From Syntrophomonadaceae bacterium (GTDB taxonomy: Bacteria > Bacillota > Dethiobacteria > DTU022): a stretch of DNA of 6,429 nt. Position 1 is the first letter of the stretch. Each line of letters starts with the position of its first letter. Below the pieces are notes generated by a model. It was not told the origin of the DNA. It made no database searches and worked only from the letters and a program-made list of their open reading frames with translations. The translations under genes were made by a program, and so were the position numbers. The stretch is from contig SKPU01000045.1 in NCBI GenBank assembly GCA_007119335.1, positions 1 through 6,429 of the forward strand, written 5' to 3'. Positions 1 to 5,958 of the stretch are shown here, piece by piece.

Positions 1-408
1 ACTGTGCTGGGTTTGGGTTTTAACGTTGCTGTATTTGCCCTGTTTCTTTATTCAATTCTGCCTATTTTAAGGAATACTTTTGCCGGGATTGACGGTGTAG
101 AAAGCAATATAATTGAAGCAGCCAGGGGTATGGGGATGAGTCCCTACCGGGTTTTAACCAAAATTGAGCTGCCGATTGCTTTTCCGATTATTGTTGCCGG
201 GATTCGGACTGCGGTTGTGATTAATGTTGGGGCAGCAACCTTGGCTACTTTTATTGGCGGTGGCGGTTTAGGAGACCTCATCGTAACCGGACTTTCTGTG
301 CACAGGGATATGATAATTGTTACCGGGGCTACCATTGCTGCATTGACTGCTATTTTGCTCGACTACCTGATTGGACGTGTAGAAGAATTAGTGGTCAAGT
401 GGGCATGA
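1..408 (+). CDS. Osmoprotectant (glycine betaine/choline-type) ABC transporter permease, 3' part only
   Basis: This is the C-terminal 135 codons of an inner-membrane permease of the OpuCB/ProW type (binding-protein-dependent transport family), which forms the channel for quaternary amine uptake. The reading frame is open at the left window edge, so the true start lies upstream and the GTG at position 4 is not a start. Hydrophobic segments are visible near the beginning, around residues 61-85 and around 104-125. The EAA loop that docks on the ATPase is clear at about fragment residues 39-58 (EAARGMG...ELP), followed by the family-typical Gly-rich stretch FIGGGGLGDLI. It ends in TGA. The binding-protein gene follows after 93 bases on the same strand, as expected for an opuC-like operon; the ATPase gene is probably upstream. 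Substrate is inferred from family and neighbour, not proven. Confidence 0.93.
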   Translation, partial: TVLGLGFNVAVFALFLYSILPILRNTFAGIDGVESNIIEAARGMGMSPYRVLTKIELPIAFPIIVAGIRTAVVINVGAATLATFIGGGGLGDLIVTGLSVHRDMIIVTGATIAALTAILLDYLIGRVEELVVKWA

Positions 409-501
409 TAAATTAACAAAGCATGATAAACAAATAAATGTTTATAAATTTGGCTGTTTTTCCAAAAGGATCAGAGATAATTACTATTTTGAAGGGGGTA
501 G
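409..501 (+). other. Intercistronic spacer between permease and binding protein, with two weak hairpins
   Basis: This 93-base AT-rich gap has a perfect 7-bp AT-only inverted repeat (ATAAACA at 426-432, TGTTTAT at 439-445) and a 5-bp one (TTTGG at 449-453, CCAAA at 462-466). Neither has the GC-rich stem plus T-run of a terminator. I see no convincing promoter. Such hairpins between a permease and its binding protein can stabilise the downstream message, but that is only a possibility here. A strong purine-rich ribosome binding site closes the spacer. Confidence 0.35.
492..499 (+). promoter_or_regulatory. Ribosome binding site of the binding-protein gene
   Basis: AAGGGGGT matches the ideal AAGGAGGT at seven of eight positions. 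It lies only 3 bases before the ATG at 502 and 12 bases before the in-frame ATG at 511, so neither start has ideal spacing and the choice remains open by three codons. Confidence 0.7.
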
Positions 502-1434
502 ATGAAATTTATGAGTATTAAACGTATTTTAACAGTATCTTTAACCATTATGTTGTTAGCCGGGTTATTGTTTGTGGTCGGGTGTGAAGAAGATGAGCCT
601 ACAGTAACTGTTGGTTCGAAAGAATTTACCGAACAGTTGGTCCTGGGGCAAATTGCGCTTTATGCCCTGGAAGATGCTGGTATTCCTGTAGAGGATGAAA
701 CAAACCTTGGTGGAACAGTGATTGCCCGTGAAGCCCTGGAAAGAGGAGATATTAATATGTACTGGGAATACACCGGTACAGCCCTGGTAGAATTCATGGG
801 AGCGGATGTAATTACTGATCCGGAAGAAGCATATGATACAATTTCTGAATGGGACCTTGAAGAAAACGATCTGGTATGGCTGGAAAAAACACCGTTTAAC
901 AACACCTATACTATTATGATGCGCCAGGAAGATGCTGAGGAAATGGATATATACACCCTCAGCGATCTCGCTGAAGCAATCAATGAAGGCAGGGAAGCAC
1001 CGGAGCCCGGCGAGTGGACTTTTGCGACTGACCATGAGTACGAAGCACGGGATGACGGTTTAGACGAAGTGCAGCGGCATTATGGTTTTGAATTTGATGA
1101 TTACGAGGTAATGGACCTGGGTATCACCTACGGCGCTTTAAATGATGGCAGTCATGCAACAGCGATGGGTTTTGCCACAGATGCACGTATTGCTGAGTTC
1201 AACCTGATCAATTTAGAGGATGATCAAGAATTCCATCCGGTTTACAATTGTTCACCGGTAGTAAGACAGGATATTCTGGATGAATACCCTGAGATTGAGG
1301 ATATTCTTAATCCGATTGCTCTTGCTTTGACACCGGAAGTTATGTCTTCCTTGAACATGAAGGTTGACATGGAAGACATGACTCCAAGTGAAGTAGCCGA
1401 AGAATGGCTGCGAGAAGAAGGGTTTATCGAGTAA
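502..1434 (+). CDS. Osmoprotectant ABC transporter substrate-binding lipoprotein (OpuCC/OsmX-like)
   Basis: 310 residues. It captures a quaternary amine (glycine betaine, choline, carnitine or similar) outside the membrane and hands it to the permease encoded just upstream. Residues 1-27 form a lipoprotein signal peptide (Lys/Arg N-region, hydrophobic core, lipobox VVGC), with Cys28 as the lipidation site. The mature part shows the family signatures VGSKEFTEQ (37-45), NLGGT (68-72), the EYTGTA motif (89-94) with Tyr90 in the region that supplies the aromatic cage of relatives, and FATDARI (224-230). Length is normal. The mature domain is strikingly acidic, about 73 Asp/Glu to 12 Lys/Arg by hand count, as seen in exported proteins of halophiles. 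Start 502 was kept; 511 would remove only three residues. A terminator follows at 1533, so this probably ends the transporter operon. Exact substrate cannot be read from sequence. Confidence 0.93.
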   Translation: MKFMSIKRILTVSLTIMLLAGLLFVVGCEEDEPTVTVGSKEFTEQLVLGQIALYALEDAGIPVEDETNLGGTVIAREALERGDINMYWEYTGTALVEFMGADVITDPEEAYDTISEWDLEENDLVWLEKTPFNNTYTIMMRQEDAEEMDIYTLSDLAEAINEGREAPEPGEWTFATDHEYEARDDGLDEVQRHYGFEFDDYEVMDLGITYGALNDGSHATAMGFATDARIAEFNLINLEDDQEFHPVYNCSPVVRQDILDEYPEIEDILNPIALALTPEVMSSLNMKVDMEDMTPSEVAEEWLREEGFIE

Positions 1435-1477
1435 TTTATAAAAGACAGGCAGTTATCGCCCGTCAACAAAAAGAGGA

Positions 1478-1506
1478 TAAACAATTAAGCAAGCCAAACT
1501 TATAAG
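1478..1506 (+). promoter_or_regulatory. Possible sigma-A promoter ahead of the terminator
   Basis: TAAACA (1478-1483, four of six to TTGACA) and TATAAG (1501-1506, five of six to TATAAT) are separated by exactly 17 bases. If real, transcription would start near 1513 and run straight into the terminator at 1533, giving a short leader before the CBS gene. The region is AT-rich, so a chance match is quite possible. Confidence 0.3.
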
Positions 1507-1532
1507 TAAGGGAAAAACAGCCAGTTAATGCA

Positions 1533-1565
1533 GGGCAAGCAGGTTATATCTTGCTTGCCCTTTTT
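1533..1565 (+). terminator. Rho-independent terminator after the transporter genes
   Basis: A perfect 9-bp stem (GGGCAAGCA at 1533-1541, TGCTTGCCC at 1552-1560) with a 10-base loop is followed immediately by five T residues (1561-1565). It lies about 100 bases after the binding-protein stop codon and 73 bases before the CBS gene, so it most likely separates the two transcription units. The arms also read as a hairpin on the other strand, but the T-run is on the plus strand. Confidence 0.9.
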
Positions 1566-1637
1566 AATATGATGGTTGGAAGCTGCTTTTACAGGGGATT
1601 TAGTAATGTCTTGACAATCCAGAATGGAGGGATTAGT
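1566..1637 (+). other. Leader of the CBS gene, no clear promoter
   Basis: These 72 bases lie between the terminator and the CBS start codon. A perfect TTGACA is present at 1611-1616, but a -10 box at normal spacing would fall on the start codon, so it cannot drive this gene. TTGGAA at 1576-1581 has only a weak partner (TAGTAA at 1601-1606, spacing 19). The open frame extends upward through this stretch into the terminator, which is one reason to reject the longer reading frame. Expression may depend on the possible promoter at 1478 or on terminator readthrough. Confidence 0.4.
1626..1630 (+). promoter_or_regulatory. Ribosome binding site fixing the CBS gene start at 1638
   Basis: GGAGG sits 7 bases before ATG 1638, an ideal spacing. 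It decides the start: the longer in-frame reading from 1551 would begin inside the terminator hairpin and has no ribosome binding site. Confidence 0.85.
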
Positions 1638-2135
1638 ATGGCGATATTGGCGAAAGATGTAATGACTACACCGGTGATAAGTGTCAAAACGGATACTACT
1701 TTAAAGAGGGCGGCCGAAATACTAGATGAAAACTCTTTTAGCGGTATGCCGGTGGTAGATGACAATGATTACCTTATTGGCATTATTAGTGAATCAGACA
1801 TTTTGCGTTATACGCAGCAAATCATTGGTCAACCTTTGCGGGATCCGCACCAGGTATTTACTAAAAGCAAAGAAGTCCTGCATGTTGATATTACCCACAG
1901 GGGAGTGGAAGTGATTGAACTGGTCGCTTCAACAACCGTGGAAACTTTGATGACTACTGAAGTCATTTCAGTATCCCTGAATTCACCGCTCTATGAAATT
2001 GTCCGTCTGATTGAGGAGCATGGTATTAATCGGGTCCCGGTTGTCAATGAAAACAATAAATTAGAGGGTATTATAACCAGGGGGAACCTGGTTTCTGCCA
2101 TGCTAGAAAAGTGGGATTCTATCAACAAGGCTTAA
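1638..2135 (+). CDS. Stand-alone tandem CBS domain protein
   Basis: 165 residues, cytoplasmic, consisting only of a CBS pair. CBS1 spans about residues 5-60 (VMTTPVISV ... GMPVVDDNDYLIGIISESDIL) and CBS2 about 102-157 (LMTTEVISV ... RVPVVNENNKLEGIITRGNLV), joined by a roughly 40-residue linker. CBS pairs usually bind adenine nucleotides or related ligands and act as energy or ionic-strength sensors. CBS1 has the intact G-h-h-S-x-S-D ligand motif (G48, S51, S53, D54). In CBS2 it is degraded (G144, T147, G149, N150), suggesting a single high-affinity site. No catalytic or DNA-binding domain is present, so it may act on a partner. Its neighbours are a betaine-type transporter, whose ATPase in the OpuCA family carries CBS domains, and an MttB-type methyltransferase 54 bases downstream. 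The shared operon with the latter is inferred. Partner and ligand are unknown. Confidence 0.92.
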   Translation: MAILAKDVMTTPVISVKTDTTLKRAAEILDENSFSGMPVVDDNDYLIGIISESDILRYTQQIIGQPLRDPHQVFTKSKEVLHVDITHRGVEVIELVASTTVETLMTTEVISVSLNSPLYEIVRLIEEHGINRVPVVNENNKLEGIITRGNLVSAMLEKWDSINKA

Positions 2136-2176
2136 GAGGCAGGATAAACAGCTCTGCTTAAACTTCACCAAATGTC

Positions 2177-2184
2177 GGGGGGAA
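2177..2184 (+). promoter_or_regulatory. Ribosome binding site favouring the 2190 start of the methyltransferase
   Basis: The purine run GGGGGGAA ends 5 bases before ATG 2190 (7 bases from the last G of the G-run), a workable spacing. The alternative in-frame ATG at 2172 overlaps this site and has no purine-rich sequence close in front of it. The match to AGGAGG is imperfect, so this is a preference rather than proof. Confidence 0.65.
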
Positions 2185-2189
2185 GCTAT

Positions 2190-3671
2190 ATGGATAAGCC
2201 GATCTATGAGGGCGGCGGCTATAATGTTCTAACTGATAAAGAAATTCGCCAGGTTCATGAAACATCAATCAGGGTGCTTCAAAATGTAGGGTTTGAAATT
2301 AATCACCCGCCGGCGCTTGAGTTGTTTGAGAAACATGGAGCCAGGGTAGATTATGATACTCACAGGGTTTATGTGCCCCGGGAACTTGTTTCACGAGCGA
2401 TCAAGCAAGCCCCGGAGGAATTTGTTTTTTACGGCCGCAAACCAGGTCGGGACATAACCGTCGGCGGTAAGAAAGTGAATTTTGGCACCGGGGGTCTGGC
2501 CCTTTATGTCCTGGATCTTGAACGAAACAAGCGTCCGGGATCAATTGCGGATGTTGCTGAATTGGCTCGTCTTGCCGATAAGCTCGAGTACCTGGATTTT
2601 TTCATTAATCCGCTATACCCACATGACATAAATATTGAGACGGTCGACATCAATACTAAGTACCAGGGCCTGTTAAACACCAGCAAACCAGTTATGGGCG
2701 GTATCTTCAGCAAGCAGGGCCTGGAAGACTCCATCAAAATCGCTTCGATCATCGCCGGTGGGTTAGAAAATCTGCAGCGAAGACCTTTTATCGGATTTAT
2801 TTCTTCTATTACAAGTCCGCTTAAGTTAAGCCCGGAACATGCTGATTACATTATGGCAGTGGCTGAATACGGTTTGCCGCTTGCCACTTCTACTGCACCT
2901 GCGGCAGGGGCAACGGCTCCGATTACCCTGGCCGGAACTTTGGTCCAGCAGAATGCAGAGGCCTTGATGGGGGTTATCCTTACCCAGTTGGTTAACCCGG
3001 GAACCCCCGTTCTTTATAGCGCAGTTCCGGTAACTATGGACATGCGGACAATGTCTTTCTTAATGGGCAGTATCGAGTCGGGTTTGATGAATGCAGCGAT
3101 CACCCAGATGGCCCACCATTATAGATTGCCCTGTTATCTTACTGTAGGCACTACCGATTCAAAGCTGCCTGATGCGCAGGCTGCTCATGAAGGAGCTACC
3201 ACTGCTATGCTGGCTGCCCTGGCCGGAGGAAACTTCATACATGAAGCTTTTGGCATGTTGGACGGAGCACTGACTGTATCTTATGCCCAGTATATTATTG
3301 ACAATGATATTGTTGGCAGCTGCTTAAGGACGCTACGCGGCATTGAAATAACTGAGGATTCTCTGGCATATGATACCATAGCCAAAATAGGACCGGGAGG
3401 AAATTACCTCAGTGAAGAGCATACGATCAGATATATGCGCACAGAAGGTTTCACTCCCCGGTCTAGTGATCGCCAGCCTTACCATCGGTGGATCGACGCC
3501 GGCAGCAAGGACAGCTGGAGAAGAGCGGAGGATATCGCTGCCCAAATCCTCCAGGAAACCTCTGAACAGATCATCTCCCCGGAGATTGATGCAAAGGTTA
3601 GAGCTCAGTTTCCTGAACTGGTTAGTGTGGAACCGTCCGGTGATTTGCAGAGAGAAGTCGATTCCGGATAA
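2190..3671 (+). CDS. MttB-superfamily (trimethylamine/glycine-betaine type) corrinoid methyltransferase, non-pyrrolysine
   Basis: 493 residues from ATG 2190, or 499 from ATG 2172. The family moves a methyl group from a methylated amine to a Co(I) corrinoid protein; characterised non-pyrrolysine members act on quaternary amines such as glycine betaine (MtgB), proline betaine or carnitine. Family-typical blocks run along the whole length: LTDKEIRQVHETS (14-26), FGTGG (98-102), APAAGATAPITLAGTL (236-251), NPGTPVLY (269-276), TTDSKLPDAQ (321-330), GPGG (401-404) and HTIRYMR (411-417). Length is that of the full family. There is no in-frame TAG and the stop is TAA, so unlike the archaeal trimethylamine enzyme it carries no pyrrolysine, which argues against trimethylamine as substrate. 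The neighbouring betaine-type importer supports a quaternary amine. No corrinoid-protein gene is adjacent, which is unusual. The specific substrate is unproven. Confidence 0.92.
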   Translation: MDKPIYEGGGYNVLTDKEIRQVHETSIRVLQNVGFEINHPPALELFEKHGARVDYDTHRVYVPRELVSRAIKQAPEEFVFYGRKPGRDITVGGKKVNFGTGGLALYVLDLERNKRPGSIADVAELARLADKLEYLDFFINPLYPHDINIETVDINTKYQGLLNTSKPVMGGIFSKQGLEDSIKIASIIAGGLENLQRRPFIGFISSITSPLKLSPEHADYIMAVAEYGLPLATSTAPAAGATAPITLAGTLVQQNAEALMGVILTQLVNPGTPVLYSAVPVTMDMRTMSFLMGSIESGLMNAAITQMAHHYRLPCYLTVGTTDSKLPDAQAAHEGATTAMLAALAGGNFIHEAFGMLDGALTVSYAQYIIDNDIVGSCLRTLRGIEITEDSLAYDTIAKIGPGGNYLSEEHTIRYMRTEGFTPRSSDRQPYHRWIDAGSKDSWRRAEDIAAQILQETSEQIISPEIDAKVRAQFPELVSVEPSGDLQREVDSG

Positions 3672-3728
3672 GCCAAGCAAACTTGATCTAGCCAGCCCGG
3701 GGTCTGATTTACATGGGAATTGTGTGGT
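3672..3728. other. Short convergent intergenic region
   Basis: These 57 bases separate the tail-to-tail stop codons of the methyltransferase and the alcohol dehydrogenase. A CCCGGG palindrome is present but I see no stem followed by a T-run on either strand, so the mode of termination is unclear. Confidence 0.5.
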
Positions 3729-4766
3729 TTATGGAAAGGTTACGACGAGCCTGACCAGGTTTTCTTCTTTGCTCTTGAGCATTTCCAGACCCCGGTTTAC
3801 TTGATCCAGAGGCAGTTGATGGGTCACAGAATGACTGAGATCTAACCTGCCCTGCGCTGCCAGTTCAATGATTGTCGGGAAATCAATCCTGCTTTGGTCT
3901 GCACTGCCTAAGATAGTTCTTTCATTGAGCAGGAGATCATAGTATGGATTTAAACTGATTTCCTCAGGACAAATGCCGACAATAACTGTTCGCCCGCCGA
4001 GGCCGGTACAATCAATGGCCTGTCTTATTGTCACCGGTAACCCGATTAACTCTATTGCCAGGTCAACTCCGTTTCCGGTTAGTTCTTTTATCCTTTTTTC
4101 AACATGGTCTTTTTGTGGATTGAGTGCTGCTGTAGCTCCCACTTTAAGAGCAAGTTCCAATTTTTCCTGGGAAAGATCCATGGCAATAACTTTTCCGGCT
4201 CCCATTATTTTTGCAATTTGAACTGCATGAATACCAAGTCCTCCAATCCCGATGATTAATACACTATCGCCTGTTTTTATCCCCGCCCGATTGAAAGCGT
4301 GAAACGGGGTTGCTACTGCGTCGGTAAGCAGGGCAGCCTGGGCAAACGGTATAGACTCAGGGAAAGCAAATGCATTGCGGGCAGGGATGACCAGGTATTC
4401 CGCAAATCCGCCATCAATATTTTTCCCGAGCATTTTAGCCTCACTGCAATAATTATCATTTCCCGTACAGCAAGCCATACAGCTGCCGCATGTAACCAAA
4501 TAAAAAATACAGACCCTGTCGCCCGGGGTAAGACCGCTTACTTCTTCGCCGCATTCGACCACTTCGCCGGCTACTTCATGGCCCAGTGTAATCGGCAGCT
4601 TGGTAACCTGGCTGCGGCCATCCTGGTAATGCAGGTCAGAGCTGCAAATTCCCGCTGCTTTAACTTTAAGCAAAATCTCTCCTTTTCCCGGCCGGGGTAT
4701 TGGTACTTCAACTAATTCTAATGCTTTTCCCGGTTCTTTTAATTGCGCTGCCCTCATAGTCTTCAT
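3729..4766 (-). CDS. Zinc-dependent medium-chain alcohol dehydrogenase
   Basis: 345 residues, cytoplasmic, oxidising an alcohol or reducing the carbonyl with NAD(H). The N-terminal GroES-like domain carries catalytic zinc ligands Cys41 (GICSSDLH) and His63-Glu64 (GHEVAGEV), with Asp149 (LLTDAVATP) at the likely third-ligand position, as in secondary alcohol dehydrogenases. The structural zinc lobe is complete: Cys93, Cys96, Cys99 and Cys107 in the pattern C-x2-C-x2-C-x7-C. The Rossmann fold has GIGGLG (173-178), and Asp197 at the end of the next strand favours NAD over NADP. The start at 4766 is supported by GGGAGG on the minus strand 7 bases upstream; an internal ATG at 4757 is less well placed. 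It runs convergently toward the methyltransferase and divergently from galU, so it is probably a single-gene transcript. Substrate cannot be assigned; sorbitol/threonine-type or aliphatic alcohols are all possible. Confidence 0.93.
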   Translation of the reverse strand: MKTMRAAQLKEPGKALELVEVPIPRPGKGEILLKVKAAGICSSDLHYQDGRSQVTKLPITLGHEVAGEVVECGEEVSGLTPGDRVCIFYLVTCGSCMACCTGNDNYCSEAKMLGKNIDGGFAEYLVIPARNAFAFPESIPFAQAALLTDAVATPFHAFNRAGIKTGDSVLIIGIGGLGIHAVQIAKIMGAGKVIAMDLSQEKLELALKVGATAALNPQKDHVEKRIKELTGNGVDLAIELIGLPVTIRQAIDCTGLGGRTVIVGICPEEISLNPYYDLLLNERTILGSADQSRIDFPTIIELAAQGRLDLSHSVTHQLPLDQVNRGLEMLKSKEENLVRLVVTFP

Positions 4767-4773
4767 TAGAAAA

Positions 4774-4779
4774 CCTCCC
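4774..4779 (-). promoter_or_regulatory. Ribosome binding site of the alcohol dehydrogenase
   Basis: On the minus strand GGGAGG stands 7 bases before the ATG at 4766. This supports that start over the in-frame ATG three codons further in. Confidence 0.85.
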
Positions 4780-4950
4780 TGCTAGTGTGATGGTTCTCTT
4801 TTATAATTAAATCTTTCCTTATGAAATTCTCCTAACAATCGAGCAAATCCTGCAATTAATCTGTTTCTTAAAAGCGAGCTTAAATGCCGGCTTTTTAATT
4901 CTGTTCTCCATAATTTGGAGCAGCTGAAAATTTTGGGCCCGGGTCGTCTG

Positions 4951-4976
4951 TGAATCATTAAGGATTTAATGAATCA
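4951..4976. repeat. Imperfect 26-base inverted repeat, possible operator
   Basis: Arms TGAATCATTAA (4951-4961) and TTAATGAATCA (4966-4976) are complementary at 10 of 11 positions around a 4-base centre GGAT. There is no T-run, so it is not a terminator. It lies 53 bases upstream of the galU -35 box and about 185 bases upstream of the adh start, a position suitable for a dimeric regulator. The left arm resembles half of an ArgR box (TGTGAAT) but the second half does not fit. The regulator is unknown. Confidence 0.5.
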
Positions 4977-5029
4977 GTTAGCGATATTTTATATTAATGA
5001 CGTGTTATGGTAAAAAGAAGGAAACAAGT

Positions 5030-5058
5030 TTGTTTTGTAGAAATGTTTTCAATATAAT
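5030..5058 (+). promoter_or_regulatory. Sigma-A type promoter of galU
   Basis: A perfect TATAAT (5053-5058) is preceded at exactly 17 bases by TTGTTT (5030-5035), which keeps the TTG of the consensus -35 box. Transcription would start near 5065, leaving a leader of about 24 bases that contains the ribosome binding site AGGTGGTG (5073-5080) ahead of ATG 5089. There is no room for a structured regulatory leader. Confidence 0.75.
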
Positions 5059-5088
5059 GCGATCATAAAGACAGGTGGTGGACCAGGT

Positions 5089-5958
5089 ATGAAGATCAGG
5101 AAAGCAGTAATACCAGCTGCTGGTTTGGGAACCCGATTTTTACCGGTTACTAAAGCGCAGCCAAAGGAAATGCTCCCTATAGTGGACAAACCAACTATTC
5201 AATATGTTATTGAAGAAGCGGTGGAGGCTGGAATCGAAGATATTTTGATCATTACCGGCCGCAACAAGCAGGCTATTGAAGACCATTTTGATCGAAGTAT
5301 CGAACTTGAGCAGGTCCTTCGAAACAAGAATAAAGATAGTGATTTAAAAGAGATTCAGCAGATTAGTGAGTTAGCTAATATTTTTTATATACGCCAGAAA
5401 GAACCTCTTGGCTTAGGACATGCAGTGCTCTGTGCCCGTCAGTTTATCGGTGACGAACCTTTTGCGGTTCTGCTGGGCGATGATGTGATCCACGCCCGGG
5501 TGCCCTGCATCGGGCAGATGGCTGAAATCTATTCTCAGCAAGGCAATACCGTTTTAGGGGTCCAAAGGGTTGGTTGGGATAACATCCACAAATATGGCGC
5601 GGTGGAATCCGATGAAGAAAATTCTTCGGTGATCAGGGTCAGCAAGCTTACTGAAAAACCACCACGGGATAAAGCTAAAACTGATCTGGCGGTCCTGGGC
5701 CGTTATATAATTGATGCCGAAATATTTGACATCCTTGAAGAAACCCCTCCCGGTTCGGGCGGAGAGATCCAGCTTACTGATGCATTAAATACGCTTGCTG
5801 CCCGCAAACCGGTCTGGGCCTATACTTTTGAAGGTAGACGTTATGATGTCGGGGATCGTCTCGGGTTTTTGGAAGCCTCAATTGAATATGCCCTTAGGCG
5901 TGAAGATTTGGCCTCTGAGCTGAAAACTTATATGGTGAACTTGCTAAAAAATTTATAA
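5089..5958 (+). CDS. galU: UTP--glucose-1-phosphate uridylyltransferase (GalU/GtaB)
   Basis: 289 residues, cytoplasmic. It makes UDP-glucose from UTP and glucose-1-phosphate for cell-envelope glycopolymers, exopolysaccharide and galactose metabolism. The nucleotidyltransferase fold is complete: nucleotide-binding loop AAGLGTRFLPVTKAQPKEM (10-28), IVDKPTIQY (31-39), EPLGLGHAV (105-113), metal-binding LLGDD (128-132) in the form seen in Bacillus GtaB, LTEKPP (187-192) with the sugar-phosphate Lys190, LGRYI (203-207), GSGGEIQLTDAL (222-233) and GRRYDVGDRLGFL (249-261). Length is typical. The start is supported by a Shine-Dalgarno-like AGGTGGTG and by the promoter just upstream. The 90-base gap to the next gene on the same strand leaves co-transcription open. 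Nothing is missing or unusual; this is a housekeeping gene and a useful taxonomic marker. Confidence 0.97.
   Translation: MKIRKAVIPAAGLGTRFLPVTKAQPKEMLPIVDKPTIQYVIEEAVEAGIEDILIITGRNKQAIEDHFDRSIELEQVLRNKNKDSDLKEIQQISELANIFYIRQKEPLGLGHAVLCARQFIGDEPFAVLLGDDVIHARVPCIGQMAEIYSQQGNTVLGVQRVGWDNIHKYGAVESDEENSSVIRVSKLTEKPPRDKAKTDLAVLGRYIIDAEIFDILEETPPGSGGEIQLTDALNTLAARKPVWAYTFEGRRYDVGDRLGFLEASIEYALRREDLASELKTYMVNLLKNL

Larger units (their letters stand above)
4767..5088. other. 322-base divergent intergenic region between adh and galU
   Basis: No gene is seen on either strand. It holds the galU promoter (5030-5058) and the 26-base dyad (4951-4976), listed separately. For the alcohol dehydrogenase, a minus-strand TATAAA box (top-strand 4800-4805) is a possible -10 element, but its best -35 (ATTTCA, spacing 16) is poor. 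A further hairpin lies at 4901-4923: CTCCA (4906-4910) pairs with TGGAG (4916-4920), extended by CTG/CAG after a two-base bulge. AAAAGC and GCTTTT around 4870-4896 can also pair over a 14-base loop, but the stem is weak. I recognise no riboswitch or RNA gene. Confidence 0.6.

Noticed and set aside
565..1035. Minus-strand frames opposite the binding-protein gene
   Set aside because: Antisense shadows of a clear lipoprotein gene; no recognisable domain or ribosome binding site.
1444..1464. Hairpin GACAGGC/GCCCGTC after the binding-protein stop, as a first terminator
   Set aside because: One mismatch in a 7-bp stem and no T-run after it; the terminator at 1533-1565 is far better.
1611..1616. 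Perfect TTGACA -35 box in front of the CBS gene
   Set aside because: A -10 element at usual spacing would coincide with the start codon, where no TATAAT-like sequence is found.
2190..3671. Pyrrolysine-containing trimethylamine methyltransferase
   Set aside because: The frame is continuous with sense codons throughout and the stop is TAA; no amber codon is available to encode pyrrolysine.
3412..3804. Plus-strand frame of 130 codons overlapping the methyltransferase end and the dehydrogenase end
   Set aside because: Out of frame with both well-supported genes, low-quality composition and no start signal; a shadow frame.
4299..4715. Open frame of 138 codons on the plus strand inside the dehydrogenase gene
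   Set aside because: It lies wholly opposite a strong zinc-dehydrogenase coding sequence, has no ribosome binding site and its translation resembles no known protein.
4802..4807. TATAAT on the plus strand within the divergent region
   Set aside because: No -35 partner and no plus-strand gene nearby; the same bases may serve the minus-strand dehydrogenase promoter instead.
4951..4976. ArgR box in the adh/galU region
   Set aside because: Only the left half TGTGAAT fits; the required ATTCA half at proper spacing is absent.
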